Of a DNA stretch of 64,000 bases, positions 1 to 11,806 are shown one piece after another. The position numbers and the translations under genes were made by a program. Every line of letters begins with the position of its first letter. Position 1 is the first letter of the stretch. The notes beneath the pieces are model-generated. The model did not search any database. It had not been told where the DNA came from and saw only the letters and a list, made by a program, of their open reading frames with translations. This stretch comes from Mercurialis annua (lineage: Eukaryota; Streptophyta; Magnoliopsida; Malpighiales; Euphorbiaceae): assembly GCF_937616625.2 (NCBI RefSeq), contig NC_065574.1, positions 8,310,501 to 8,374,500 of the forward strand, read 5' to 3'.

Positions 1-4
1 TTTT

Positions 5-190
5 TCGTTTCAATTATACCATTAAACATTTTAAGTTGACATTTTTCATTTAGAAAAAGTTCAAAAAAGGACGATTTAATATAAAAATATTAATTTAATG
101 CAAAAAGAGTTAGTTTCAAGAATTATTTTGAACTTTTTCTAAATAAAAAAAATCAATTTAATGTTTACGGGTACAATTAAAATGGAAAAT
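5..190. repeat. Imperfect inverted repeat (MITE-like) in terpene synthase intron 4
   Basis: The stretch around TTAGAAAAAGTTCAAAA (about 50-67) recurs inverted at about 127-143, and the flanks stay roughly complementary out to positions 5 and 190. No coding signal is visible in 1-307. Confidence 0.4.
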
Positions 191-288
191 ACGAAACAGA
201 GTAAAATTGACCAGTTTTCAACATTAGGATAAGACTGAAAAGGATTAAAAGTCGAGTGATTTCAAAGCATTAGAGCTTAAATAAATTA

Positions 289-498
<210 letters not shown>

Positions 499-673
499 CT
501 ATCAACACATGCAAATACTTGGTCAAATTTTTACTACCCTCTAAACTACAACTATTACGATATATTGATTTTCCGATGAGACTGAAATTCTCGAGTAATT
601 TTAAGATAAATTATATTTATTTATCTACAATTTTAATATAATTGCCGACTATACTATAATTTTAAGTTTTAAT

Positions 674-695
674 ACATACATATATATATATATAT

Positions 696-738
<43 letters not shown>

Positions 739-777
739 CATACATATATATATACATACATATATATATACATACAT

Positions 778-843
<66 letters not shown>
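674..843. repeat. (AT)n / (ATAC)n microsatellite
   Basis: An almost uninterrupted run of AT and ATAC units in terpene synthase intron 3. It produces a spurious Tyr-Ile repeat reading frame on the minus strand. Long AT runs are length-variable and can extrude as cruciforms. Confidence 0.95.
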
Positions 844-851
<8 letters not shown>

Positions 852-1458
852 TAATTGTCAGTTTTTCAATTTTTACCAAATATATTTAAAATCTGTTTAA
901 AGATGATGTATTATGATGTTGTATATGTCATTTAGGATTGTTTTGTATATGTAGATGAATAACATCATAAATTGTGCGTATATTTAATAAAAATTGGAAA
1001 ATGATGTTATATATGATCATAAAATTGAAACAATTATGATATATATGATAAAATTAGAAAGATTATATTATTTATGTTTAATATATCAAAAGCGGGAATA
1101 GATAGGTATATTTACCTAATGTTAACTATTGGTGATCGAATTACCCACTTTTGTGGAAAATTTTCGATACCAATTCTTTGAATTTGTCTCTCTTTTACCA
1201 TAGTTTCTAAACTTCAGTTACAAGTTACAGGTTACAACTAAATTTTTCTAAAATGTTATTTTGTTTTTGTTCTTTTCTGACATTATTCCAGCTCATGGCA
1301 TCAGATGACAAAAAAAATTACTAGTAGAAATGAGACTGTAGCTGGCCACAATGCCATCTTGTTAATGGATTATTTGAGAGAGAGAAAAAATCACGTTTCG
1401 TATTTATAGCAATGTAAGTACATCTTTAAAATTTGACACAAAAAGACACAATCTATTA

Positions 1459-1733
1459 CTCCTTCCGTCTCAATATAGTTGTCTACTTTACCGTTATCAC
1501 ACAATTTAAAAAAATATAATTATTGTTATAAAATTTATAAATTTTTCTCTACTTTTTTTGTTATACCCTCATTTAATGTAGTGTCTATTTTCAATTTACT
1601 TTATTAGTTGAATTTAAATATGAATAGAATAGGAAGATTAGTTTTTGAAATTGTTATTTTTTGAAAGTGGACAAGAGTTTTGGGACAATTTTTTTATCAA
1701 AGTGGACAACTCTAGCTATTGGGATGAAGGAAG
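1459..1733. mobile_element. Stowaway-type MITE (Tc1/mariner derivative)
   Basis: The element begins CTCCTTCCGTCTCAATATAG and ends with the inverted counterpart GGGATGAAGGAAG. It is flanked by TA on both sides (1457-1458 and 1734-1735), the target duplication of Tc1/mariner elements. Length is 275 bp with no ORF. It lies in the large intron 3 of the terpene synthase. Confidence 0.8.
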
Positions 1734-2829
1734 TACTATTTTTTAGTATTTTATAGTTCAGCATCATTATTCGATGTCATTTTATTCATCAAAAACTACA
1801 AACAACAATATCATTTGGTGAAGGAAAATTACTTTTGTGTCAGAAATGTTCAAAACATGAAAAATTTGAATTTTGTGTTAAAAGTTCTTCTTAAATTACT
1901 ACAAATATGAAAAGTGAAAATACCTCTTATTGAATTTAAAAAATTATTGCACGCAACCGTTGTGCCATATCATTCGTACAACAACTCAATATATAGTGCG
2001 TTAGCCATGTGAAAAAATTAATAATAAAAAAATTAAGTAATAATTAAAAGATTCTCTATCGCAAATATTCATTAGCTTGTTGTAAATATGACATGGTACA
2101 ATCAATGCATGAGATAAACACCCATTGAATTTTGACAGAAACGAAGTTAGAGTCACGTCAAGGACAATATGGATACAAAATAAAAATTCATAGAAAATAT
2201 AGTTACGAATTAAAATTTAAAAACTGTGACGTGAGAAAGACTAAAATTGAAGATTTATAATGAACATAAAGGCGCTTTTTCTAATAATGTAGATTTCTTG
2301 AAAACATGAGTAATTACCTTGACATGTCTTTAAGATCTCTTTGAAGTACAGATTGCACCATGTTGAAATTCAACTTGGCAAGTTGAAGCAGAAATTTATT
2401 TGCATCTTCTCTTTTGCTATATGCTTCAATATACCACCGGGATTCCGATATAACAATTCTTCTGTGCAGTGGAAGCTCAAGAGCATGGCTGATGCTCTCA
2501 ATAATTTCCAATTTTGCTTCGGAACCATTTTTAATTTCCTCGAGGTATAGTTTTGATTGTATTAATGCCTGATCTAATAGATCTTCTTCTTCAAACGAGA
2601 GATGGGAAGCTTCATACAAGCTTAACAGTCCTTTTGTGTCCCTTCTAAGATCATCATTGTGCTCCATGAAATCTCTAAATATATCTGTTAATAATACATT
2701 TATTGGCCCTTTGTTATTTTTGTACTAATTAAGGTCACTTGATTCATTTTAAAGTATTTTTTTGAAAAGTTAACTTTTCGAAAAGTATATTTTCAGAAAG
2801 GTTTAACCTTTTAGAAAGTTTAATATAAG

Positions 2830-2990
2830 TTGTACTGGGGATTGGGATTGGAATTGAGATTCTCTCAAGTTCATGTTCATGTGTAAAATGAACGGTGTAT
2901 ATAAAAAAAGGTACAAGTTTAAGCAAATTAATCTACACCATTCATTTTACAATGAACGGTGTTGATCATGAAAAAGATAATTTTCCATTT
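2830..2990. repeat. Foldback repeat containing the ATGAACGGTGT motif
   Basis: Two inverted copies of a segment around AAATGAACGGTGT, plus TTGAGATTCTCTCAAGTTCA, lie in intron 2 of the terpene synthase. The same modules recur as a better-preserved inverted repeat at about 40521-40713, so this is a dispersed MITE family. Confidence 0.5.
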
Positions 2991-3508
2991 TTTTAAAATG
3001 GGACTTTTTTTGTCAGAACTATCAGAGAAAACAATTACAAAAATACTGGACGAGAATTCAAAATTTAACTAGTTTAATTACTCTGGTATTTGACTAATTA
3101 TACTATCATTGCTTTTCGTCTTCTAATTTATACTAGTTGATTTGATTTGAGTGTTAAATTGTCAAAAATAAAATTTATTTTGACTCACAAATTTAATTTC
3201 AAAATAATTCCATAAGTACTTTTAAAATTATAAAAATATAATTCAAATAAATATTTAAATTGTTCAGAATTCGGAATAAATAATGAGTTTTTCGAAAGAA
3301 AAAAAATAGATGTTTTAAAAATTACAAGTATTATCTCCTTCTATTTAAATATTTATAATTTTTTAAAAAATTAAAAAAAAAACTACTCAGTTGAATAAAA
3401 ATTCATAAAAAAATATAATATACTTACTAAAACATTATTCAATTATTTAGAAACAACAACAATTAATATATAGTAAGTTGTTCTTACAAATGCTATACTT
3501 TTTTTAAA

Positions 3509-3803
3509 GGTTAATATCATAAAAATTCATTAACTTTACACGTTTTCTCATTTTAATCATGCAATTTAAATTTTCTCATTTTCATGCACTAACTACTACT
3601 TTTTCTCGAATTCATGCACGGTGCTGAGGTGTCACGGCTCCATTGATGTAATTCGCCGAGGTGGAGCTCATTTTACACCAATACTCAGCACCGTGCATGA
3701 ATTTGAAAAAAAATAGTAGTTCGTGCATAAAAATGAGAAAATTTAAACTGCGTGATTGAAATAAGAAAACGTATAAAGTTCGTGATTTTTTTTGACATTG
3801 ACC
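3509..3803. mobile_element. MITE with about 130-bp inverted arms
   Basis: The left arm (GGTTAATATCATAAAAATTC...) and the right arm (ending TTTGACATTGACC) are inverted copies. They include GCACGGTGCTGAG at about 3616 and its partner CTCAGCACCGTGC near 3682. The element sits in terpene synthase intron 2 next to exon 2. The family is not named from the sequence. Confidence 0.6.
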
Positions 3804-4762
3804 CTTCTTTTAGAAGTAGGAGATCTAGCATGATGAAACTACCTTGAAAGACATTGTAGCCATGTTGTCTAAGAAGCCTGAAGCGGAGAGCAGAATGATA
3901 GAGATACTTGCGTTCATTTTCATTACATGAAACTCTCGCCAGGATTGTGTTTATATCATCTCGGAAGCGGTGACCCAAACCTAACCGTTGGATGTCATCA
4001 ATCATTTCAAGTACGCCTAATGATTCAATATCTGTATCCTTCATCGTACGTCTCACCTCCTCTTCTAGCTTCTTTGCCTGGTCTTTATATAGTTCATCCT
4101 GGAAACAACCATTATGCTGGATTTTTCATTTATTTTTTCCTTTTTCAGGTAGCAACTTATTTAACTATAAGCTATATTGCATGAAACGGCTCGAAACGTT
4201 TCTTAGGACATTCTGAGAGTTTCGGAAACGGAAATATTTCCGAAACACACATTCCTTAAGGTCATAGATGCATATTATTTAGAAAAATAAAAATAGTAAA
4301 TATAGTATGTTTTTTAATCCGCCAAATCCCTAAATTTTATACTTTAAAGAAAACTTCACTTCATGATACATAAATCTATTTTTGCAATGATATGTTTAAG
4401 ATTACATTCGTTTATTAAATATTTCAAATCCTCAAAATAGTAAATAAAATTATCAAGAGTTTATTTCAGAATTCTCATAAATATATTCAAGATCCGAAAC
4501 AGTAGTTTATAGTAGTATTTAGAACAGAGAAAAAAAAGTAAAAAAAGGAGTTTACCGCATTATTATTATTAAAGGACTGAAGGAAGTTAAAAGACCATAT
4601 GGTGGATTCATAATTAGCCGACCTTCTCTCATTTTGTGAATAACAAAGCGAGAAAGTAGACATTTTGTGAGTCTTTGATGATCTTCTTGAAGGATGGAAG
4701 ATTGGCATTTTTGGTTTAACACTATAACTCAACATATGAATTGAGCAAAACCGTGTACCCAT

Positions 4763-6030
4763 TGCAACTTTCTATCTCTTTTTTTTTTTTTTATTCTTTT
4801 GCTTTTATGTAGTATAAGTTTATTGTAATTTAGTTTACAAGCACATGTATTTATACTAAGTTTGAGCTTAAAGCTTGAGCCCAAATGAGCTTAAATTCTC
4901 AAAGTCGTGCTCGAATAATATCCGAACTACTCGAATTCAATAAAAATGAAAATAATTATTAAAATATATTATATTTGTTGTATTTTAACTTTTTTTTTAC
5001 TATAAAATATGTTATTATACCGATTAATATGATACACTTTAAAATTTAGAGGTACAAGAGCCAAAATTTAGAGGTATAAAAAAGTGTTTTAAAAACTGAA
5101 CCAATGGATGAACCGGTAAGGTCAACAGTTTCCCGGTCAAACCAATTGAGTATATTTCAAGAAATATATATATATCATCGTTGCCTATTATATTTTAGCC
5201 TAAATATACGAATAGGATCCTCTCGTTTGGTTCAGTTTTGAATTTGGACGCTAATAAATTTCTTTTTCAATGGATGTACTTAACGTTTTAAAATAATTTC
5301 ACATTGGACCCTCAGAACCTAAAATGTCACATGTCCGTTAGTGACTGGCTAACTCAGCACTAACGTATTAGGTTAAATGGTTCATATTCAACAATCACTA
5401 ACAAACATGTGGCATTTTAGGTTCGGAGGGTCCGATGTAATTTTTTTTATAATGTTAAATACCTCTATCAGGAAAAAAAATTCATTAGGGTCTAAATTCT
5501 AAATCGAACCAAATGTGAAAGTCCAATATGTACATTTAACCTATATTCTACTGCTAGTAATTAACATTTTATAGAAAAACTCTCTTTTTAAAAACTTTGA
5601 TCCTCTTTCTCTCTAGAAAGTTTTTTTTCTTCTTATCCTTTTGGAGGGTGGAGAGGGTGATTTCCGATCTTGATTTAAAAATCACCTTCTCTCCGCCCAA
5701 AATGATTTTTATATTTAAGGTTTTTCTTGTTCAATAAGCTATCTGGAATGGAGTTCATCGTGTGTATGAATAAATTTTATTGTTTAAGATTTTTTGTTAA
5801 ATAATCTCCCGGGAATGGAGTTATTGTGTGTTTGAATAAAAAATTTGCGAAGATATCTTCGGTTGGCATTTTGATTTTTTGAATTATGCAAACAAATTTA
5901 GCGATCGTTCGAGTTTTATATTCAAGTTTTTGAAGATTCAAGAATTTTCGATATGTTTTTATCTATTTTTGTGGAATTTATTGAAGATGATAATCGGAAA
6001 GTTAAGATTCAACGGATCAAGCAGATCGTC
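4763..6030. other. Gene-free stretch; foldback element at about 5197-5545
   Basis: AT-rich DNA upstream of the terpene synthase ATG. The span 5197-5545 is an imperfect inverted repeat: CCTAAAATGTCACATGT near 5310 pairs with ACATGTGGCATTTTAGG near 5404, and the outer arms match. Positions 5715-5845 contain two diverged direct copies of a segment around GGAATGGAGTT. No coding exon is recognised. Confidence 0.5.
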
Positions 6031-6622
6031 CACTACTAAAATCCACTGAATTACCGATGGATTTTAGCGACGGATTTAATATCCGTCGCTAAATCAGCAA
6101 TTACCGACGGATTTGGCGACGGATTACTATTCCGTCGCCAAAATCCCAAATAAGCATGGCGGAAAGTGTCCCACCTTTTTTTGGTCGTCGTTTAGCGACG
6201 GATTCGAAAAATCTGTCGCTAAGTTAGCGACGGATCATATGTCCGTCGCTAAAATGGGATCAATGAAACTCACCGTTTCAGTGAGCCCATTTTAGCGACG
6301 GATATTTGGAATCTGTCGCTAAAGTTAGCGACGGATTCAAAAAATCCGTCGCTAAATGCTGCGTTAATGAAACGCAGCGTTTCATTAACGCAGCTTGTTT
6401 GTTGCCGACGGATTGTTTGTTTTAGCGACGGAATATAATCCGTCGCTAAAATGGGATCAATGAAACTCACCGTTTCAGTGAGCCCATTTTAGCGACGGAT
6501 ATTTGAAATCTGTCGCTAAAGTTAGCGACGGATTCAAAAAATCCGTCGCTAAATGCTGCGTTAATGAAACGCAGCGTTTCATTAACGCAGCTTGTTTGTT
6601 GCCGACGGATTGTTTGTTTTAC
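6031..6622. mobile_element. Broken CACTA (En/Spm-like) element end with TTTAGCGACGGA subterminal repeats
   Basis: It starts with CACTACTAAAATCCACTG and then carries many copies, in both orientations, of the 12-mer TTTAGCGACGGA typical of CACTA subterminal regions. A block of about 195 bp is tandemly duplicated (about 6250-6440 and 6447-6622) and contains the hairpins GAAACTCACCGTTTCAGTG-type and ATGAAACGCAGCGTTTCAT. The opposite terminus (TAGTAGTG) is absent: the element stops at 6622 against the LTR fragment. The same repeat family is complete at 24333-25452. Confidence 0.75.
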
Positions 6623-7632
6623 CGCACACCCACAGCAGCTCCCGGAAAAATCCATTTTCCGGGCGCTTCGTCGCTCGCCGGCACTCCCGACATGCTCCCA
6701 CTTCATTATAACACAAATTCCAATCCAATTCATACCAAAAACGACTATAGAAACGCGATTACGATTCGTTTAATTCGTTAAAACGAAATAACCCTAATTT
6801 CCAATTCTCACAATAAAAACGTCAAGCTTACCTCGGGTTGAAGCTTAACGATGATAGAGAATTGAATTCTGGACGAATCGATATAAAGAACTCGCGATTT
6901 GGACGAGAAACGGCGAAACCGCGACGGATCGCATTTGATCGTCGAAACCTTCTGTAGGTTTCTTCTTTCTCTGATCACTTTTCCCCTTTTCCTTATTCAT
7001 AAGGAAAGAAACATATATATCTTGGTTAACTAGCCACTTTGGTCCTTCATTTCTTTAATTTAAACCATTTCTCTTTTAAACTTTCTAATTTAACTAAATG
7101 GTTTAATTATCCTTTTAATTCGATTACTTACGTATTATTTATATCCGATAAATAATACTAACTCAATATTTTATTTTTCCGTCATTAATCTTCAAATTGC
7201 TATTCTCTAAGCTTAATTGGCTAATTTACACTTTAGCCCTTGAAACTTTTCAAAAGTTACAATTTAGCCCAAACGCATCCGCGTCCAAATTTTAAAAGGT
7301 CTCCGATTGACCCGAAACTTTTACCACATATATTATAAAACATTTCGCGGACCTTGGCGAAATAATTTCCATTTTTATCTCAAAGTGGCTAAATTACCAC
7401 TTTGGTCCCTATACTTTATTTTGGGCTTTTCTTAACACTTTTCCTTTTAATTCCAATTCTAACTTTACAACTGTCATATGATATTAATAACTTCGTCGTT
7501 AACTTCCCGAAACCGACCTACTAACATTATGCATTTTAATCTTTATCAGAAATCTTTCTGATATCGCCACTCCGGCGAATCCAAACTGTACACGTGGTCC
7601 AATTAGCTAATTAATTATTTTGGGGTATTACA
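6623..7632 (-). repeat. Truncated 3' LTR of the minus-strand retrotransposon
   Basis: This block is nearly identical to 13398-14378. By eye there are two substitutions and one replaced stretch of about 70 bp near 7037-7080. In element orientation it begins TGTAATACCCC at 7632, directly after the polypurine tract. The remaining roughly 1.6 kb of the LTR (equivalent of 11807-13397) is missing, and the break falls in the last palindrome of the CpG array described at 13273-13404. Confidence 0.85.
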
Positions 7633-7645
7633 TTCTTCCCCCCTT
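7633..7645 (-). other. Polypurine tract of the LTR retrotransposon
   Basis: On the minus strand AAGGGGGGAAGAA ends exactly where the LTR start TGTAATACC begins. This is the plus-strand primer site of Ty3/gypsy-type elements. The AT-rich and TTCGAGGACGAATTTT context just upstream is also usual for plant gypsy elements. Confidence 0.85.
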
Positions 7646-10600
7646 ATAAAAATTCGTCCTCGAATTTTCATATACTTTTCTTGACTTATCTTAAACTCTT
7701 AACATCTTGAATTCCCTTCATGATAGGTACACCGTGTTCATTTCACGACGCCTATTGGTGCGTGAAGTTATCATTTCAGTTATGTACTTCCTGTACAATA
7801 ACGTCATTCATCATTGACGATCTTCATGTTACCACCTTCTTCTATCGTGATGTCAGGTGTATTTTGATGCCTCGTGATCCCTTATCTTTAATCTCTTCGC
7901 TTCGATCTTATATACATGACACTTTCATCTGTTCCTTGTTGAGTGATGTAAACACTCAAATGATCCGTACTTCGCTACTTGCGTAGTCTCTTTCGTACTG
8001 ATGTTGTCACCATCTGATTGCTATTCGTTGTGGTATTTGGAATCTAATTCCATTATCCACCATCCTCACTTATCTTGTTATACTTATGCAACTTCATCCT
8101 TTACTATTGTCGTTTATCAACTGTCGTATATGAGATATTTCTCATAGTGCATCCGTATAATGTCTTTGCTTTCCCTGCAAGGACTTACTTGATCTTCTTC
8201 TTTTTATGTTCTTGTACCTTACGTACTACTTCCTTTGTCGTATTCTCGTTGACTTACTTCCTTTTCCCTAAATGCAATGCACTAAACATTGAAATTTCTT
8301 ACCTCTTTTTACTTCTCATCGTTCTGTTTCATCTTTCATTCGTTACATTCTTGGATAACTGTCTTTATTATCCCGTCCTCTATTCTACTTTACGATTATT
8401 GCTAACATCTTTTAAAGATTGTTAGTCTTACGTGATGTTTCTTTATACCACAGACACTTGTACATTACTGCTTGATATCCCATAAGAAAGAGATGTTTAG
8501 TCTTTATGTAAACCTTCTTGGTTCAAGCGTAGCTGTTATGCGTACGATCTTTGTACTAGGGGAATAATAATTGTCGTCATATTGGAGCTCCACTCTTGAT
8601 CTATTTGGTGTATCTCGTTTACTCACTTCTAATGAAAATCATTAATTCTTTCAACTCTCGTCGTTGTGTGTTGCTTTTGACAGTGTCATCACTGTCGTCA
8701 TCCCTACTTATCGCATATATGTTTCACTAATCTTCAATTCGTCAATCTACTCTCTTACTTATCCAATTTCTCTCTGCACTTTTTGCGAAGTTCTTTGCTT
8801 ATACGTATTATGAACGTAAACATTGTTTACGATGTTCATACCATACTGATCCTTATGATCATTTCGATATTCAAATCCTTATTGCCGTATTTGGCACGTA
8901 CAATCTCTTCATATCAATCTCCTCTTGATATCAATTTCTCCTTTACTTTTTCGTTTTATCTTATCTATGTTCTTCCTTCTTTCGTCGTCTTCTTAACGTT
9001 GATCGTATTACGACCTTTAAGGATGCTTTTAGCATTTATCATTATATTTCACTATTCTTTTTCCGTTCTTCCTTTCAACATTGTATCTTAGTTTGACCTT
9101 TAATTCCCAAACTATTTCTCTTTCCCATATCGTGGTGTAAGGTTTACTTTTTACTGTCCACGGTTTTGTTATTTTCACTTGATACTCCCTTGACTACTTG
9201 TTTCTAATTAACTAGTAGGATTAATAGTCTTAATGCTATAACTCTATGGTACCTTTCTTATGTTCCATATTCATGTTCTTATCACAAGCCTCGTTTGTCT
9301 TCTATTGCATTCTTATTATTCTTCTTCATTATACTTTGTATCTCTTATATTTCTTATTTTAATATCTTTAACCTCGACTATCAATAGAGGTTCGCAATCT
9401 ATTTCCTTCAAATTACTCGATATGTTACGTTCTCGACTACGCACATATACACTTATTGTACTCTTACTGACAGTTTAACTGTCAGTGGATCCAATCCTAT
9501 GTCTCTGTCCTCTTTATTCTTCTTTGTTTCTATATATCCGCGACTACATAGAATTCCATTTCTCTAATCTCCTCGTCAACTCTCCACGTGACTTTTCTCT
9601 TTTCTTTTCCTCGATCACTCTTATCGAGTTCCTTGCGACATACGCAGGTTATTCGTACTTTATTAATACTTATTACCTTAACTGATCTCTTACTATCCAT
9701 GACTTACTTTTGAATCCTTATATCTTATTATGCATACCTCATCCCTCCTTCCACATGGTTACTCTCTTGTAGATATCTTACTTCTACCTCTTGTCTTATA
9801 TTTCGATCTATCTGGTGTTACTTTCTTTAGTATAGCCCAGTTCTGACATTAAGTCTCTTCTTTACATCCTTTCACGCATTTCAATACTTGAAGTTTCAAT
9901 CACATACAAAACAGGTTATATAATGTATTTTAATCCTTCATATAGTGTTTACGTCTTTACTAAAGGATTACTATTAATTCTCCAAATCGATCGCACTATG
10001 CATTTCACCTTTTAATCATTCGAGCTTAAAGCTTGAGACTCTACACTTCACATACGTTCGTTACGTTTATACCTTTCTTGGTTTACTAATCCGCTTCATA
10101 GTTGCAATCTTGTAATGAAAGTTCCAACTCCTAATTCACTTATTGCAGCACTTATCGTTTATCTCTCTTTCCATTTGCTTTCATGTGGGGTTAATGTTGG
10201 CAATACTTAGCTGATCAACTCTCATACTTTATACCATTCAATTCCACACTCCGTACTTTATATTCTTGTCACATGTCTTCTTAGCTCGTCGCTTTTATCG
10301 ACATATAACCATTATCGATATTCTTATGAAATCTACTTCACGTTCTCGGTTTGTCGATCGTAATGGTTAACTCTTAGGTTACCGTCTTAGGGACATCGTG
10401 TCCCAGTGTCAACTTGATCCACCGGTTCGATAAAGAGTTGTCACGATCTTATTAAACCTGACGACTTTCTAACATTACGTAGTATTCATATTATCCTTTC
10501 ATAAGGGTAATCTTCTAGCTTCAGGGTGTAAACTGTGAGTCTATTTCTATGCTCGACTATCCTCTTTCTTACTTCTATGGTGTGGTAGTATGATGCTCTA

Positions 10601-11790
10601 ATCACTTCGTTTAAAGATAGGAATATCCCAGTTCATCGTTCGATTAGTTACATTTTGCTACTCACATACATCTTACCATACGCTTCTCGTATATAAACTT
10701 CATTCTTCTTATAAACTTCTTCCCTTATATCGTAGTTTAATATCTATGACGTCATGTCAAAGAGATACTTACTTTCTAGCTTACCACTAACCTGGTACGC
10801 GTCACTTTCCAATACATCTGCGATTTCTAGCTATATTCTAGCTCGTTAACTCGAAACTAAGTTCATATCCTAAAAGCATAACTCCTATGTTCTCGCAACT
10901 ATACGTATTCAATCTTCTCGTGGCCTTGATCGTAGCTTGCTCGCGAGTACTTCACTTCCTTCACAGAGTTATGGTCTAGGTATACTTACATAAAAACAAA
11001 ACTCTTTGGAAACTTTCTCAAATAAAACATCTCATTTCGAGATTTAAATCAAAATTCCATTGAAACTTTAGCAAAATTGTGCACTAGGGTGATGACGTCT
11101 CTCATCCCCAAAGAGTTGCCACAGCTCACCTTTTGGTCTGAGCGTAATGCATATGATGCATGTACTATTAATGCATGTCTTCATTGATTATTCTTTCATT
11201 AATAATGTATGTAGTGATGCACTTCTATCAATGTCGTGGCAATCATACATTTCTATATCGGGTCTAGGCACAATTATGCTTTCAAAATTGTTAAACAAAT
11301 AACTTTTTTTTTTTAAAAAAAATTATAAACATCGAGTTTTGTAAGTTCTCTAGACCTTCAAACTCTGTATCCAGAAAGTTCTTCAACTTCTGCCACTTTA
11401 CATTCCTTCTTCATACTCTTCCCAAAGTTTCGATTGATCGAATTCAATAGCATCTCTTACGTTATAAGATGCTAAACACACATACATACATATCATCAAA
11501 TCACATTCACAACAATTATACTCTAGTCATAGGAGGCAACACCTCTCCTAGAAACTTCATTTCAAAAAGCATATCTTATATGCATGTCTCATCGAAACAA
11601 CATATGCGTATATATCTCGTATATACGTGTCACAAAAACACATAAGTATTTCACAAATCAATCAATTATACTTATCGTAAAACAACAATGCAAACTACTT
11701 GGATCAGACAGAGCTCAACTCTATAGCTGCAGTAGTTCCTAGGTCACTTAACTGACAAAATTTATATTAGCAGAGGTAACTGGACCAACT
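7646..11790 (-). mobile_element. Internal region of a LARD-like non-autonomous LTR retrotransposon
   Basis: About 4.1 kb lie between the polypurine tract and the primer-binding site. No gag, protease, reverse transcriptase, RNase H or integrase motif could be read on either strand. The plus strand is conspicuously pyrimidine-rich, so the element's sense (minus) strand is purine-rich like many retrotransposon sense strands. That bias explains several open but meaningless plus-strand frames (for example 8075-8425 and 8783-9091). Long LTRs, intact priming sites and a non-coding interior fit a large retrotransposon derivative; a heavily decayed gag-pol is the alternative. Confidence 0.65.
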
Positions 11791-11802
11791 GCTCTGATAC
11801 CA
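11791..11802 (-). other. Primer-binding site complementary to initiator tRNA-Met
   Basis: The minus strand reads TGGTATCAGAGC, the usual tRNA-iMet primer site of plant LTR retrotransposons. It follows the LTR end (GTGACA at 11807) after four bases. Confidence 0.85.
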
Positions 11803-11806
11803 CAAT

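Noticed and set aside
649..879. Minus-strand ORF of Tyr/Ile/Met repeats
   Set aside because: Translation of an AT/ATAC microsatellite; not a protein.
6113..6781. ORFs of 60-92 codons on both strands
   Set aside because: They read through CACTA subterminal repeats and into the LTR fragment; no protein similarity.
7720..9685. Series of plus-strand ORFs of 66-116 codons
   Set aside because: They lie in the pyrimidine-rich antisense strand of the retrotransposon interior, which lacks stops by composition; no domains or conserved starts.
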